Below, piece after piece: positions 1 to 11,153 of a stretch of DNA of 64,000 nucleotides; positions within the stretch are counted from its first letter, which is position 1, and every line of letters begins with the position of its first letter. The notes under the pieces are model-generated. The model was not told the origin of the DNA and searched no databases. It saw only the letters and a list, made by a program, of their open reading frames with translations. A program made the translations under genes and the position numbers. Where the stretch lies: the NCBI GenBank assembly GCA_029204225.1, contig CM055096.1, positions 69,399,444-69,463,443 of the forward strand, written 5' to 3'. The stretch is from Diphasiastrum complanatum. Its lineage: Eukaryota; Streptophyta; Lycopodiopsida; Lycopodiales; Lycopodiaceae.

Positions 1-185
1 TTGGTGTAAGAGTGAAGTAGGTCCTATTCTTCTATGAGGAAGTAGTGACTTCATTCAATTGATGGGCTTGCCATAGTAACTTGTCAAATGATCCTTACCA
101 CCATGAAAAAGGTCACTAGAAAGACCATTCTCGCAACGTATACCACTTTATGGATGTCGCATGTACTTTGAATCCCTTTGCCCAA
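1..185. other. Unassigned repeat-like flank
   Basis: No gene is visible. A stretch near 5-45 (gtaagagtgaagtagg, then ttcttctatgaggaa) is clearly related to 3457-3502 on the other side of the gypsy element. Both flanks are therefore probably pieces of one older repeat family. No target duplication of the gypsy element could be recognised here. Confidence 0.4.
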
Positions 186-711
186 TGTAAATGGTAAATA
201 GTAATTATTGAACTGTAAATGGCTAAGTCACCGGCCTGTGCAATGTAAATATTTGTTATAGTGACTAAATCCGAGATGGCCAAGGGGGTACTGGGTCTCA
301 TGAGAGTCTGCTGGAGACGGTCAATGGACAGGTCAACAAGACGTGTCATATGCTCATTGGGACACGTGGTCCAATGCATGAGTGACACGTGTCAGACTGT
401 CCACCTACTAGCTTGCCCATGTGTCAGGGTACTGCCAAGTGGCAAGTGTCGGCTGTGCATGGAGTTTTGCCATGTGTCGACGTTAGGATGTGTCAGGGTT
501 AAGGGGTGCTTGAGGGGATATAGGGTGAGCCTTGTCAGGCATTCCTCATTATGATTATGGTATTCCTATGCAGCTATGGTTGGGAGGAGACTTGCAACAG
601 AGCTCTCATGTTTGCTTGTTGATCTATGTACATTTGCTTGAGATTAATAAAGTGACGGATTTGCTGGGTAATTCTGTGTATTACTTAGGGTTTGTGAGCT
701 TGTGTGCAACA
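186..711 (+). repeat. 5-prime LTR of gypsy element 1
   Basis: This 526-bp repeat runs from tgtaaatgg to gtgcaaca and matches 2729-3364 over most of its length. It contains several CACGTG/CATGTG-type near-palindromes between about 340 and 480. It has one copy of a segment (about 320-400) that the 3-prime LTR carries twice. Confidence 0.85.
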
Positions 712-713
712 TT

Positions 714-725
714 TGGTATCAGAGC
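714..725 (+). other. Primer binding site (Met-tRNA type)
   Basis: TGGTATCAGAGC, two bases after the LTR end, is the standard plant LTR-retrotransposon primer site complementary to the 3-prime end of initiator Met-tRNA. It fixes the element's orientation as plus. Confidence 0.9.
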
Positions 726-1274
726 AGTTACTTTCAAGACTTGTGTGGGATTTGGCATCTTCAGTTAGGGTTTGGAGCATTCTTGGAGAGCCAGCGCCCT
801 ACTGCAGGTGATCTGTTGGCAGATTTGGAGCCCATAAGATAGCAGATTGAAGCCCTATGGTGGATTGTTGATCTTTTGGCAGCCTTTGAGCATTTTCTAC
901 TACGCGGCTTGATTATTCTCTTCTCTTTTGTGAAAATCCAGCCCACATAGGATTTGTAAATTTGTTTGTAACTTCTTCAATACTCAGTATTTTTCAGATC
1001 TGTCAGTTGCAATAAGCTTCTTGTGGTAGGTCGCTGGTAGGGTAGGGCTTTTCGCCTTTTGATTCGGTGATCATCCATAGTTTTTTGCCGATTGTCAGTT
1101 TGAAACCCTAGTTTGCTGGTTTTTGGAGAAGAAGAGTCTATGTGTAGTTAGAACTTGGCTGTAGGAGATCTATTCTATCCAGTTCTTCTAGGAATTCAGG
1201 GCAACCTATCTGTGTAGTGATTTGAGGTGCTGAGAGCCTGGTTTTGCTTTGTTTCTGCTACCTATTTTTCTGCT

Positions 1275-2284
1275 ATGGCATCCGCAAGCAACACCAGTCA
1301 AGATTCACAGAGATTAGATGCTGTATGTTCCAAGGTGGATACTATCGAAGCTACTCTTAAGCTGATTTTGGAGCAACTCAAAGGTAAAGGGGTTAGTGTT
1401 CCTGAGAGAGTCAGTGGTACAGCTATGGAAGCAGAAAGGACATTGTCAACGGGCCATGAAGCTGAGTTGGGGTTTCGAAAGAGAAAGCTACCTACTATCA
1501 AAGATTTAAAACCTCCGAAGTTCACTGGAGCAGTATCTATGAGAACTACTGATGCCGTTGAGAATTGGTTGCAAAAGTGGGAAAAAGCATTCCAGATGTG
1601 TGGCATAGACGATGAAACTGAGATGATTGCTAAAGCCACATATCGTTTTCAAGAGTCAGCACAAAGGTGGTGGAAAAGAATGACCTAGTTCCAACCACAT
1701 GGGAGGCATTCTAGCAAATGTTTGCGCAAAACTGGGTGCCTATGGATGAAGACAACAGAGCCATGCAACAATGGTCTTATTTGAAGCAGGGTAACTGCGT
1801 GCAAGATTTCGCAGACAAGTACCGAGAGGCTTTGTTACGCATTCCTCAGGAAGTTCCTATGTACATGCAAATATTTCACTTTGTGGAGGGACTTCGAGAG
1901 AGTATTCGCCCTTTCGTGCGGAAGGAGCGATCTCCTGATTTGCAATGAGCCATCCAGATGGCTTTGTATTATGAAGATGGGAAAAAAGGCCCGGATCCTG
2001 TTGCGGTAGCTGGTACAGGTGGTCAACAACCTTGGGGACGCAAGGGCAAATGGAACAAAAAGAGAAAGTTTGAAGGTCAAACCAATCAGTTGCAAGCTCG
2101 GGGTGACCAAAGGAAGAAGGGTGCAGGGGCTCCAAAAGGCAAAGGGTTGTATGGGCAGCCCAATGCCCAAAAGGGTCAGGGCCTTCAATGTTGTCGCCAC
2201 AGGATCAAGAACGTGCATAGAGGGAGAACCTCTGTTTTGGATGTTTGGGACAGCATAGGTGGAAGGAATGTCCACGGAACTTGA
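1275..2284 (+). pseudogene. Gypsy gag, broken
   Basis: The first ATG after the leader is at 1275 (MASASNTSQDSQ). The gag core is recognisable from about 1560: ENWLQKWEKAF, then a QRWWKRMT stretch followed by a stop at 1686. The frame resumes from about 1718 with FADKYREALL and FVEGLRESIRPFV, which is the usual retrotransposon gag pattern. A further stop is at 1946. A basic, glycine-rich tail follows, and the CCHC knuckle region near 2190-2290 is frame-shifted. It would have been the capsid/nucleocapsid protein. At least two nonsense codons and a frameshift make it non-functional. Confidence 0.8.
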
Positions 2285-2316
2285 TGCGGACCACATATAA
2301 TCTTCAGGTGGACTAG

Positions 2317-2733
2317 ATGAACCAGGGTGATGACCCTATGGTAGTGGAAGAGATTGAGCAGGAAGCCAATCCATATGTTCCACGCCTCATGAATGTTTTG
2401 GTGGTCAGGAGAGTGGACACGGCTCCACCAGTGCTTTTGTCAAAATCGGCTCGCCAAGGGTATCAATTTCCTAACACTTCTCTTATTGTTATGCGAGGAC
2501 AACTGTGTGGTAGAGATGTTCAGGTTCTATTTGACACTGGGTCCTCTCATGATGTGTTGAATTCAAATTTGGTACGGAAGTTAGGTGTGAATACTCAACC
2601 ATCCCAGTACCAGTACACAGTGGAAATGGCTGATGGAAAGGGTATAGAGATTTGGGATAAGAGGGTTGTGGGCATTCTACTAACTGTACAAAGTTACACA
2701 GAAGAGTTGGATTTTGAAATAACACGGCTGTAA
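2317..2733 (+). pseudogene. Gypsy aspartic protease, truncated
   Basis: This is a 138-codon open stretch with the retropepsin active site LFDTGSSHDVLN at about residues 71-82. It is preceded by the usual CGRDVQV-type strand. After ELDFEITRL the frame ends in the LTR junction. The downstream protease flap and the whole reverse transcriptase are absent. Its deletion junction at 2729 coincides with the LTR start, so the loss was probably by recombination or template switching during reverse transcription rather than by later decay. Confidence 0.75.
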
Positions 2734-3364
2734 ATTTTAATTATTTAATTGTAAATGGCTAAGTTATCGGCCTGTGGAGACAATTGTAAATTGCAATGTA
2801 AATATCTGCTATAGTGACTAAATCCGAGATGGCCAAGGGGGTATTGGGTCTCATGAGAGTCTGCTGGACTGACCCCCTAAAAAGTAGGAAGGGTTGACCG
2901 GTCAACATGACATGTGTCATATGCTCAGTGGGACACTTGGTCCAGTGCATGAGTGACACTTGTCGGACGGTCAATGGACGGGTCAACAGGACATGTGTCA
3001 TATGCTCATTGGGACACTTGGTCCAATGCATGAGTGACATGTGTCAGACTGTCCACCTACTAGCTTGCCTATGTGTCAGGGTACTGCCAAGTGGCAAAGT
3101 GTCGGCTGTGCATGGAGTTTGCCATGTGTCGACGTTAGGATGTGTCAGGGTTAAGGGGTGCTTGAGGGGATATAGGGTGAGCCTTGTCAAGCATTCCTCA
3201 TTATGATTATGGTATTCCTATGCAGCTATGGTTGGGAGGAGACTTGCAGCAGAGCTCTCATGTTTGCTTGTTGATCTATGTACATTTTCTTGAAATCAAT
3301 AAAGTGACGGATTTGTTGGGTAATTCTGTGTGTTTACTTAGGGTTTGTGAGCTTGTGTGCAACA
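2729..3364 (+). repeat. 3-prime LTR of gypsy element 1, with internal duplication
   Basis: It is 636 bp long, against 526 bp for the 5-prime LTR. Most of the extra length comes from a tandem copy of a block around 2905-3060, which contains the catatgctca(t/g)tgggacacttggtcca unit twice. The end gtgcaaca is shared with the other LTR. Confidence 0.8.
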
Positions 3365-4078
3365 TTATGGAACTATGATCCATTACATTTTGAATTGCTT
3401 ATTTTGCAAGCAATCTAAAAGGATTAGAGGTCTCATAAATTATTGCTATTAAATTGTAAGAATGAAGTAAGTTTGATTCTTCTATGAGGAACAAGGGACT
3501 TTGTAAAGATAGCCTTATGTAGATCCTTAAGATCTTGTTGCAAACACCCAAACCAAAGATAGTTATGGATCCAAGCCACCCAACCAAACGGAAAATGAAG
3601 ATCAAACCTTGACAGCTTCACCCCTGAGCCACGATGACTGAATACAAGAGAGGAAAGGCTTTTGGTAACTAAAACTGGAATCTGGAAGTGGAGTAGGGCA
3701 AGTTTCTGAAGGTATAAATAAACCTCTAGGGCCTAGGAACATTCATTACAAAACCCTAATCCTTTACTAAACTCATGAATAGTTACTGTTGATACTCCTC
3801 TGCATGCATATAGCTTTCAATCACATGCACTGCTCCAAAAGTCCTAATTGGCCCCTCTCAAGGTTATTAATCATATTTCTGGCCTAGATCAGAATGTTAA
3901 GGCATAACTAATAATCTCGAACACTTGAGTGCCGATATCCACGTCAAGGATTGTTCCGAACCCTCAATATAGGACATGGACATAACATTCTTCCCCCCCT
4001 TGAACTACTATCTTCAAACATGGAACTCTTCATCAGATCCAATTGTATCACCTTCATGTAAACTTAATTTCAAGCGAC
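3365..4078. other. Repeat-derived, no gene seen
   Basis: AT-rich sequence with short reading frames only. 3457-3502 resembles the window's first 45 bases. The stretch lies downstream, on the minus strand, of the gypsy integrase at 4079-4760. It may contain that element's 3-prime end, but no LTR pair was found. Confidence 0.35.
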
Positions 4079-5800
4079 TTACATGAACAACCTGATGAGT
4101 AGTAGATTTGTCCTGAAGATAAAGTTCATAGCTAAGGAAAAAAATTTCTTTGAAATCTGGAATAGTCCACAATATTTGGTAGACAATTTATAATGCTTTC
4201 TAGTGCACATAGTCCTAGAATCTTTTGGAATTCTAAGGTATACCCAGTCATCAACTTTAAAATCTTTGGGAGATCTCTTAAGATCAACATAGTGCTTAGC
4301 CCTATCCTGAGCACTACGAATACTTTCACGTGCTAATTGCAACATTTCTTGCATTTCATGCAGGAAATCAATAATTTTTTGGACCTTAACACATTTATTC
4401 TCCACATAATTGGAGATCTAGGTTGAGAACCATACATAAGCAAACTCTATTAAAGGATTATAATCCTCCTAACGAATTGCATGTGAGACACATGCTCTCA
4501 ACATATCCTCCATAGTTTGATTAGTCCTTTCAGTCTATCCATCCAATTTAGGATGATTAATTGAACTAAAACTAAGAGAGGTTTCAAGTTTATGGAATAC
4601 TAGAAGTGACCTGTAAACTTAGAATCTTTATCACTAACAATATCATTTGGTAGTCCTTGCAACCTGAGTAATCTTTCAACAAAATATGGGTTAAATCTCC
4701 TCAGAAGTTTTGCTGTAGATGAATATATATCATCCAAGAATACAACTACAAATTCTGATGCAGTTGTCTAGAGATAGGATGACTACCTGGAATTAGCTCA
4801 ATTCTGCGATCTACTGACCTAACTGTGGTGCTAAATCTAAACATGAAAATCAACTAATTTTCTGTAGTCTTCAATCACTGCTGAGAGCTTTGGTACTTTG
4901 ACCTCCCAAGTCTCCAACTCTGCTCCTGAAACTAGATATACCTTATATCTATGATTACTGGCTTCAGTTTCTAGGTTGAGTTATTGCAGAAGATGAGAAT
5001 CAATAAAATCATGAGTTGATCCATTGTCCACTAGAATACCTACTTCTTTTCTTATTGTGCCCCTCAAATGAAATAAATCATTAGGCAAGAAAGAAGTAGT
5101 ACTAAAGGAACATTCACATTCATAGTCAATTATATTAATGTTCAGTTTCATATTTTGATTACTTGGTGTCTCAATAGAGCCACGGGTTTCTTTCGTTTTC
5201 GGCAAAATTTCATCACGTGTCCAGGCTTATTGCAAATATAACAAAGATTCACCTTCTTAGGCTTCTTCCGAGACAAGTGTTTTTTTCTCTTGGGTTCTGA
5301 TGCCATCTGATCAAGCTCGTCAAAGGATATATTCTAAGTTCTCTCCCAAACTCATTACCTTTCCCTTCTTAGTGCTATACAACATCATCAAAAGTCTGAA
5401 GCACATTTCACCTACATTCGTTCTGATAATCAGCTAGCAAACCGAGGATGAATTGCTAGAGGGCCAGTTTAGAATTGAATGATGGAACTTTATTCCACAT
5501 ATCAATAAATTCTTGGAGATAAGAGTCCAAATTTTTTGTCCCTATTCTGTAGTTAATGGACTTTTGGTAATAATTTGAATCATCCACCACAACAAACGAT
5601 TTTTTGAACATTTCCATGAAACTATCCCAAGTAGTGGTTTCAGCTGCAGATCACGCCACCACAATGATGCTTCGCCACAGAAAAGTAAAACTACGCTCTT
5701 AATTTTATTTTCTTCTGGAATTCCGTGAAGATTGAAATAATTGTTCCATTTCGTCAGCCAATCGTCGACTACCTCATATTTTTTCCCCATAATACGGTTT
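4079..5800 (-). mobile_element. Minus-strand Ty3/gypsy remnant
   Basis: Reading on the minus strand, gag is at 5542-5790 (VDDWLTKWNNYF, ASLWWRDL). A CCHC knuckle, CYICNKPGHVMKFC, is near 5208-5250. The protease is at 4981-5205 (ILVDNGSTHDFID). The integrase end is at 4079-4760: a VSDKDSKFTG-like motif near 4625, an HPKLDG.TERTNQTMEDM-like motif near 4500-4555, and a C-terminal DDWVYLRIPKDS domain. Reverse transcriptase and RNase H are missing between about 4760 and 4980. Frames are broken throughout. It is an old, internally deleted copy. Confidence 0.8.
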
Positions 5801-6869
5801 AGGTTGGAAACACAAATTCGGGGAAGACATTGCCTTGACCCATGTCAACAGAACTTCCATCTGTTGATCCCGCAAACTATTTCGATTATTCATTTCTGTG
5901 AGGCACTCAGATCCAAAAACTTAAGTGAAAGTAACTGTGACGTCAGATTCAAATTGAATCAGACTTAGTAAGGCTTTGCTCTTTAATGCTAGCCTGCATC
6001 ATGACCGAGTATGCAATTTACCTCTGGAGAAGTGATAACTTAGTATGTTAGTCTTTGTGCAAATTAATGAAAGCTAATGTGGATGTGTGTTTGTGAAAGT
6101 GACGTGCACTTACTCTTGGGCATTATTGAAGTGAGTAGGGATGGCATTTCACGCCTAAGGAAGCGAACCCTGGGCGCGGACGCGCGTCCATACGTGCATC
6201 TGCGCCCGCGTCCGGACGCGGACACCTGAGGGGTGCGTCCGAGGGTGGACGCATCCGGCATTTTCCCAAAAAAAATTTCAAAAAAAAAAAACAAATATAG
6301 GCCCCTCCCCTCACTGTCCCACATCCCCAAAACGAAATAAAAACAATTTTCCTCCCCCTCCCCTCCCCTCCCCCCGAAATTAATTATCAAAGGGTGTCTG
6401 GCACCCACCTGCCCCCTCTTGTTAAAAAAAAAGAAAAAGGTACCCAAAAACATTTCCAAAAAAATTTGCAACAAACCTTACCACTGCTCATGCCTCCCAT
6501 AATTCAGATATCACAGAATCGGGCATGAAAGAGCAAACAATTTATATTTTTTGAGTCCAGAAAACACTGTCTCGTGCTCTTGCTATCTCTATCTCTCTGA
6601 CGGATCTATATTATATTATCATATAAATACAGGAAAACGATTCGCTCCCTGAATGAACTTCAACAGCTTACTAATTACTTATGCTCCACAATGTCATTCA
6701 CCACAGGGAAGTACAAGATGTACACAGTACTATGGCCTATATGATGAGATAGGTTTAGGGTTTTGGAATGAACTCCAACAACAACACTGAAAGGAAACAG
6801 GAATTCCGTCACTGTTGCAGCAGAATAGAATGGGATGATCGGATCGCAGGATGAGATTTTTTGAGATCA
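5801..6869. other. Intergenic stretch with a GC-rich palindromic block
   Basis: No gene is seen. 6160-6262 is a CpG-dense block described separately. 6280-6440 is a run of purine and pyrimidine homopolymers. A TATAAATA at 6622-6629 could be a core promoter on the plus strand, but no first exon follows it convincingly. Confidence 0.4.
6160..6262. repeat. CpG-rich GGACGC/GCGTCC palindromic block
   Basis: The hexamer GGACGC or its complement occurs about eight times in some 100 bp. It forms perfect 12-bp palindromes such as GGACGCGCGTCC and GCGTCCGGACGC. A related piece, GGACGCATCC followed by tcccaaaaaa, recurs near 15829-15856. It may be the end of a foldback or transposon family; the nature is unproven. 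Confidence 0.45.
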
Positions 6870-7137
6870 TAAGGTCCTTGTGCTTTTGACCAATTCTGAA
6901 TGCTCGGGAAATTGCATGTCGTGCCACAGCAGGAATCCTTCAAATTTACTTTCCTCAGATGACAAACCAATCTAAGGACAGACAGGGAGGTAATCCAAGT
7001 GCCTTATGCTTTACGGGCATAAGTTTCAAAAAAAATGTGAAGTCACAAATACCAGGCAAGTTTTCTAGAACTTCTCCTTTATCCGAGCTAACAAGGCCTC
7101 CTTTGTCCAAGGACCATTATCCAAGGTTTAGGGTTAG
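6870..7137 (-). pseudogene. SNF2/CLSY-like helicase pseudogene, C-terminal part
   Basis: Minus-strand translation gives EVLENLPGICDFTFFLKLMPV (about 7015-7080), which resembles the inter-lobe region of plant CLSY/DRD1-type SNF2 proteins. Further on is AVARHAISRAFRIGQK (about 6880-6930), the SNF2 helicase motif VI signature (xxAISRAFRxGQ). A stop and a frame change lie between them. The motif I piece of the same gene is across the gypsy insertion at 13718-13890. Once the element is removed, only about 350 bp separate motifs I and VI, against roughly a kilobase or more in a working helicase, so it was already deleted before the insertion. Family members are Pol IV/V-associated remodellers in RNA-directed DNA methylation; this copy cannot function. 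Confidence 0.7.
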
Positions 7138-7588
7138 AGTTATGCACTCGGCTCATTACATTCGCCATGTCCATTTACATTTACTTTACTTTATGCATAG
7201 GCAGGCTTTGGGCCCTTTTTTATTCATTATTTGACATTTAGACTATATGGTTGGCCTTGGGCCCTATTATTGACATTTAGACCATATTATTGGCCTTGGG
7301 CCCTATGATTCACTATATAGGTTATTTGGTCATATTACTGAGAGTGGGGGCCTTCTTGGAGGGCGCACTATTTTCCCTCTCAGTTTGGCCCTAGCCACTG
7401 GAAGCTTCCTTTTAGGGCTTCCTCTTGGCTATAAGTAGGGATTCTGTGTCATTTGCTACTTGGCTTATGATATGATCTCCTTCTTTAGTCTCTTTAAGCT
7501 TTCTCTCTCCTGCTTTCTAGGGTTAAGTCTTGCTTATGTGATGCTTTCATAGACTAAATCTAGATCAGCCGTGGCTACGTTCATAACT
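7138..7588 (+). repeat. 5-prime LTR of chromovirus
   Basis: It begins AGTTATG and ends CATAACT, a 7-bp inverted repeat, instead of TG...CA. The boundary is supported both by the GTTAG duplication outside it and by the primer site starting at the very next base. A 39-bp unit beginning gacatttaga is tandemly repeated at 7233-7271 and 7272-7310. Confidence 0.9.
7430..7437 (+). promoter_or_regulatory. Candidate LTR TATA box
   Basis: TATAAGTA in the context ggctataagtaggg lies about 158 bp before the LTR end. It is the best TATA-like match in this LTR and is conserved in the 3-prime copy. It would start genomic RNA inside the LTR; not tested. Confidence 0.5.
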
Positions 7589-7600
7589 TGGTATCAGAGC
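7589..7600 (+). other. Primer binding site (Met-tRNA type)
   Basis: TGGTATCAGAGC starts with zero spacing after the LTR's CATAACT end. It is complementary to the initiator Met-tRNA 3-prime end. Confidence 0.92.
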
Positions 7601-8471
7601 ACTTTCCTAAGCATCTCCATTGAGCAGATTTTTCTCTCACAGGAGGGCGCCCATCTTCAGCTTGGATCTTCACCATTTTTCAGCCGGATCTTCAGCATTT
7701 CACCACACTTGTCTTGCAGATTCTCACGACGGATCGGAGGAGGACAGGCGCCCACTTGCTGCCCATTTCTAGCGCCCTCTTGCTGGCTGCCTATTGCTGC
7801 ATTTTCAGCCTTTTTCCTCCCCTATTTTGGGCGGCCTACTGCCTCCTATTTGCTGCCCTATTGGGCGCCCTCATGCTTGCTGACCAGCGCCCTACTGCTC
7901 CTTCCTTTGCTGAAAATTTCTTGCTTTTTGCTGCCCCTATTTGCCACCTTCCATCAGCCACTCCTAGCGCCCTACCAACCCATCTTTTTGATCCAATTTT
8001 TTGTTGCCGTTTACTACCTCTCTTGGACGCCCACACTCCACCATAGCTGGCGCCCTACATCCGCCTCAATTTCAGCTCACCCTCCTACACTGCTGTCTGT
8101 GTTCGCATCCCTACCCCGGACAATACAAACACGCCTAGATGCTTAGAAAGCCACTCCCACCCAACTTCATCGCGCATCGGGATTGCTCCCCATCTTTATC
8201 GCAAACTTTTTTTTACCCTTGAAGGGCGATCTCTGATTTTTCAGCCTTGTTTCCTTGCTGCCTGGTACCTCGACATATCGCCGCTATTTTTCAGCTCACT
8301 TCTGGTTGCGGTTACGAGGTATTTCTTACTTAGTTGTCCTTTCCGTTCATCTTACATTGCGAGTTCTATTGTGTCTTTTCATTGGCGTGCCTGTTGTGAC
8401 GACTTATGTCCTCTCCTTCAGTTCGTCCAATTGTTTAGCACATTTCTTTTCTCGCTTACTTTTTCTTCCTC

Positions 8472-11153
8472 ATGGCTAGCTCACCCACTACACCTGCGAG
8501 TCATTCGGGACCTTTAGATGAACAGTTTGCTGATATGCGTGACTCTCTTACTCTCCTCAGTAGTCGTTTCGACCAAATGATGACCAGTTTTACCACTCTA
8601 CAGACCGGCTTTGCCACTATGCAGTCACAGATTGATTCCTTACAGCCACATGGACCTGGCAAAGCCCCTGTTCATTCATCATTTGGGTCTCCATTTGGAC
8701 TTCCATCCTCGTCTACTTCCTTTGGCGGTGGGCCTCATTTTCCACCTAACCCACCACCCGGTTTTCCACGTCCTACAGCTCCTGAGTCACATTTTCCACG
8801 ACATCTAGCTCCTGAGCCACATTTTGCTCGAGATTTTCGTGATCGGGTACAGCTTGCCACCTATTCTGGTTCCTCTGACGGGAACTTGTTAGAGAATTGG
8901 TTTGCAAAGCTTGATACTTATTTTCAAATTTACCCTAAGACTGATCCTCAGAAGATCCAGTTAGCCGCCTTACATCTAGATGGACGTGCTGCCACTTGGT
9001 GGCGGGTCTACCGACTTGACCCTGATCGGGACGGTCTCCAGTTATGGCCTACCTTTCGTCATGATCTTCGTCATGCTATGATTGACCCTCAGTGGCTGAG
9101 CCGCCAGTGTGATATATTCTGTAGTCTTACTCAGACTGGTGATCTTTCTTCCTATACAGATCAGTTTATGGACCTTTCCTACCTCTTTACAGATCTTCAG
9201 CCCACCGAGCTTATTTCTCGCTACATTGCTGGACTTCGTGGTGCTCTACGATACGATGTCTCTTCTTTCCGTCCACCCACACTTGTTGAGGCCATGTCCC
9301 TTGCTAGTACTTTACAGCATAAGTACCCTGATCTTGCTCCCTTTCGCTTTTCCCGACCCCGTCCATCTCTTTCACCTCTACCATCTCCGGCCCCATCTGC
9401 CCCATCCACTGTCGTCCCGACCTCTTCTCTTACTTCTCCCGCTCCTCGCCCTCCGCCTCTTCGTCCTTCTTTTGTCCGGAGTTACACGTCTGCAGAGTTC
9501 GCTGACATTCAGCAGAAGCATCTTTGCTTTCGTTGTAAGAGTCCTGACCACATTGCCCGTGATTGCCGCCCGCCCCTGCCTACTTCTACTGTTGTTTTCT
9601 ACCATGAGGGCACTACCCCAGATGAGTCCGATATCTACATTCATATATCTGATGAGCCTGATCTATCTCCTGAGCCTTCTACTGATTTACTTCCTGCTAC
9701 TTGCCATGCTCAGCTTGCTTATGCTACCTGGACAGGGTGCCCCGGTCCTCGCTCCATTCGGCTACGTGTGCGCATTACTGGTCGTGAGTATATTGCTTTA
9801 GTTGATACCGGCAGCACTCATTCCTTTATCAGCAGTTATGTTCTCAGCCGGATACGCGCTTCACCTATTCCTGCTCCACAGTCTCTCACAGTCGAGGTTG
9901 CCAGTTCTCACTCATCTCCTAGTTCTCAGATGTTTCAGGGATTATCCTACCACATTGGTGATTTTTCTGGACAGGCAGATCTTTATATCATCCCTCTGGA
10001 GCGCTATGACCTTATCCTTGGTGCTGATTGGTTTGCTTCACTGGGAGCGGTTACTTTGGACCTGGCTCAGCAGACATTGACATTTGTTCATGATGCAGTC
10101 ACCCACTCACTTGCTGGTATTGATTCTCAGGCAGATTTCCAGCTGATCAACGGGAAGCAGTTTATCCGCAGCCTACCTAAGGCTCATTGTGCAGCTTTAT
10201 TATGTGTTCAGCGTGCTGCAGCAGATTCTCCAGTGACTACCTCTCCTCCAGCAGTTGTTCCTCAGGTGATCTCTGACTTATTACATCAGTATGCATTTGT
10301 CTTTTCAGAACCTACGACGCTATCACCATTACATGATGTGAACCACCATATTGATTTGCGTCCTGGTTCTGCTCCTCCCTCCCGGCCTCCTTACCGTATG
10401 TCTAAGTCTGAGCGTGATGAGGTTGAGCTTCAGATTACTGCTTTACTAGATCAGGGCCTTATTGTTCCTAGTCACAGTCCTTTTGGTGCCCCTGTTCTCC
10501 TTGTCAGTAAAAAAGATGGTTCCAAACGCCTCTGCATTGATTATCATGCCCTCAATAAGTTGACCATCCGTAACCAGTATCCTATTCCTCACATGGATGA
10601 TCTCTTTGACCAGTTAGGCACCTCTCATCTTTTCTCTAAGATAGACTTACGTTCCGGCTATCACCAGATTAGGATGCATCCTTCGGACGAACACAAGACT
10701 GCGTTTCGTACCCATCTTGGTTTGTATGAGTTTTGTGTTCTTCCTTTTGGTGTTACTAATGGTCCACTTACGTTCCAGAATGTGATGAATAACATCATGC
10801 GTCCTCTCCTTGGTCGTTGTGTTTTAGTTTATTTTGATGATATTCTTGTTTTTAGTAAGACTCTTGATGAGCATGTGTTACATCTCTCATCTGTTTTTCA
10901 ATTGCTTGTTCATCACCAGTTGTTTGCTAAACTTTCTAAGTGTTCCTTTGCTGTTGTTGAGATTGAGTTTTTAGGATTTCTCATTTGTGATGGTCGTATT
11001 CGTTTGGACCCTCATAAGGTTCGGGCAATCGCTGATTGGCCTGTTCCCACAGATGTCCACCATGTTCGTATGTTTCTTGGTCTCGCTACTCACCTTCGTC
11101 GTCGTGTTCCTCACTTTGGCTGCCCCTCTTCATTCCCTTTTGAAGAAGTCTAG
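8472..11153 (+). pseudogene. Chromovirus Gag-protease-reverse transcriptase
   Basis: A continuous 893-codon frame starts at ATG 8472 (MASSPTTPASHS), the first ATG after the GC-rich leader. In order: a proline/serine-rich N-terminus; the gag core with ENWFAKLDTYF and AATWWRVYR (about residues 140-180); a CCHC knuckle CFRCKSPDHIARDC (about 352); the protease ALVDTGSTHSFIS (about 442); reverse transcriptase with SKIDLRSGYHQI and the catalytic YFDDILVFSK (about 785). At about 11100-11120 the frame is lost: the last 15 or so residues (after LATHLRRRVPHFG) are out of phase with the RNase H that follows. The first three quarters of the polyprotein are intact. Confidence 0.92.

Larger units (their letters stand above)
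186..3364 (+). mobile_element. Ty3/gypsy element 1, gag-protease only, two LTRs
   Basis: The element is bounded by related LTRs at 186-711 and 2729-3364, both with TG...CA ends. A Met-tRNA primer site directly follows the first LTR. The interior holds gag (from 1275) and an aspartic protease (active site LFDTGSSHD, about 2528-2554). The protease frame stops at 2733, inside the first bases of the 3-prime LTR, so reverse transcriptase, RNase H and integrase are missing. The flanks (cccaa and ttatg) do not match, so no target duplication survives. It is a non-autonomous or internally deleted gypsy copy, and gag also carries stops. Confidence 0.85.

Noticed and set aside
6622-6629. TATAAATA as the AP-1 sigma promoter
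   Set aside because: It is 10 kb upstream of the first seen exon with a pseudogene and repeats between. No ATG followed by a GT donor could be placed after it.
9109-9801. Leu-rich frames overlapping the chromovirus polyprotein
   Set aside because: Off-frame readings of the gag-pol coding sequence, which itself has all expected domains.
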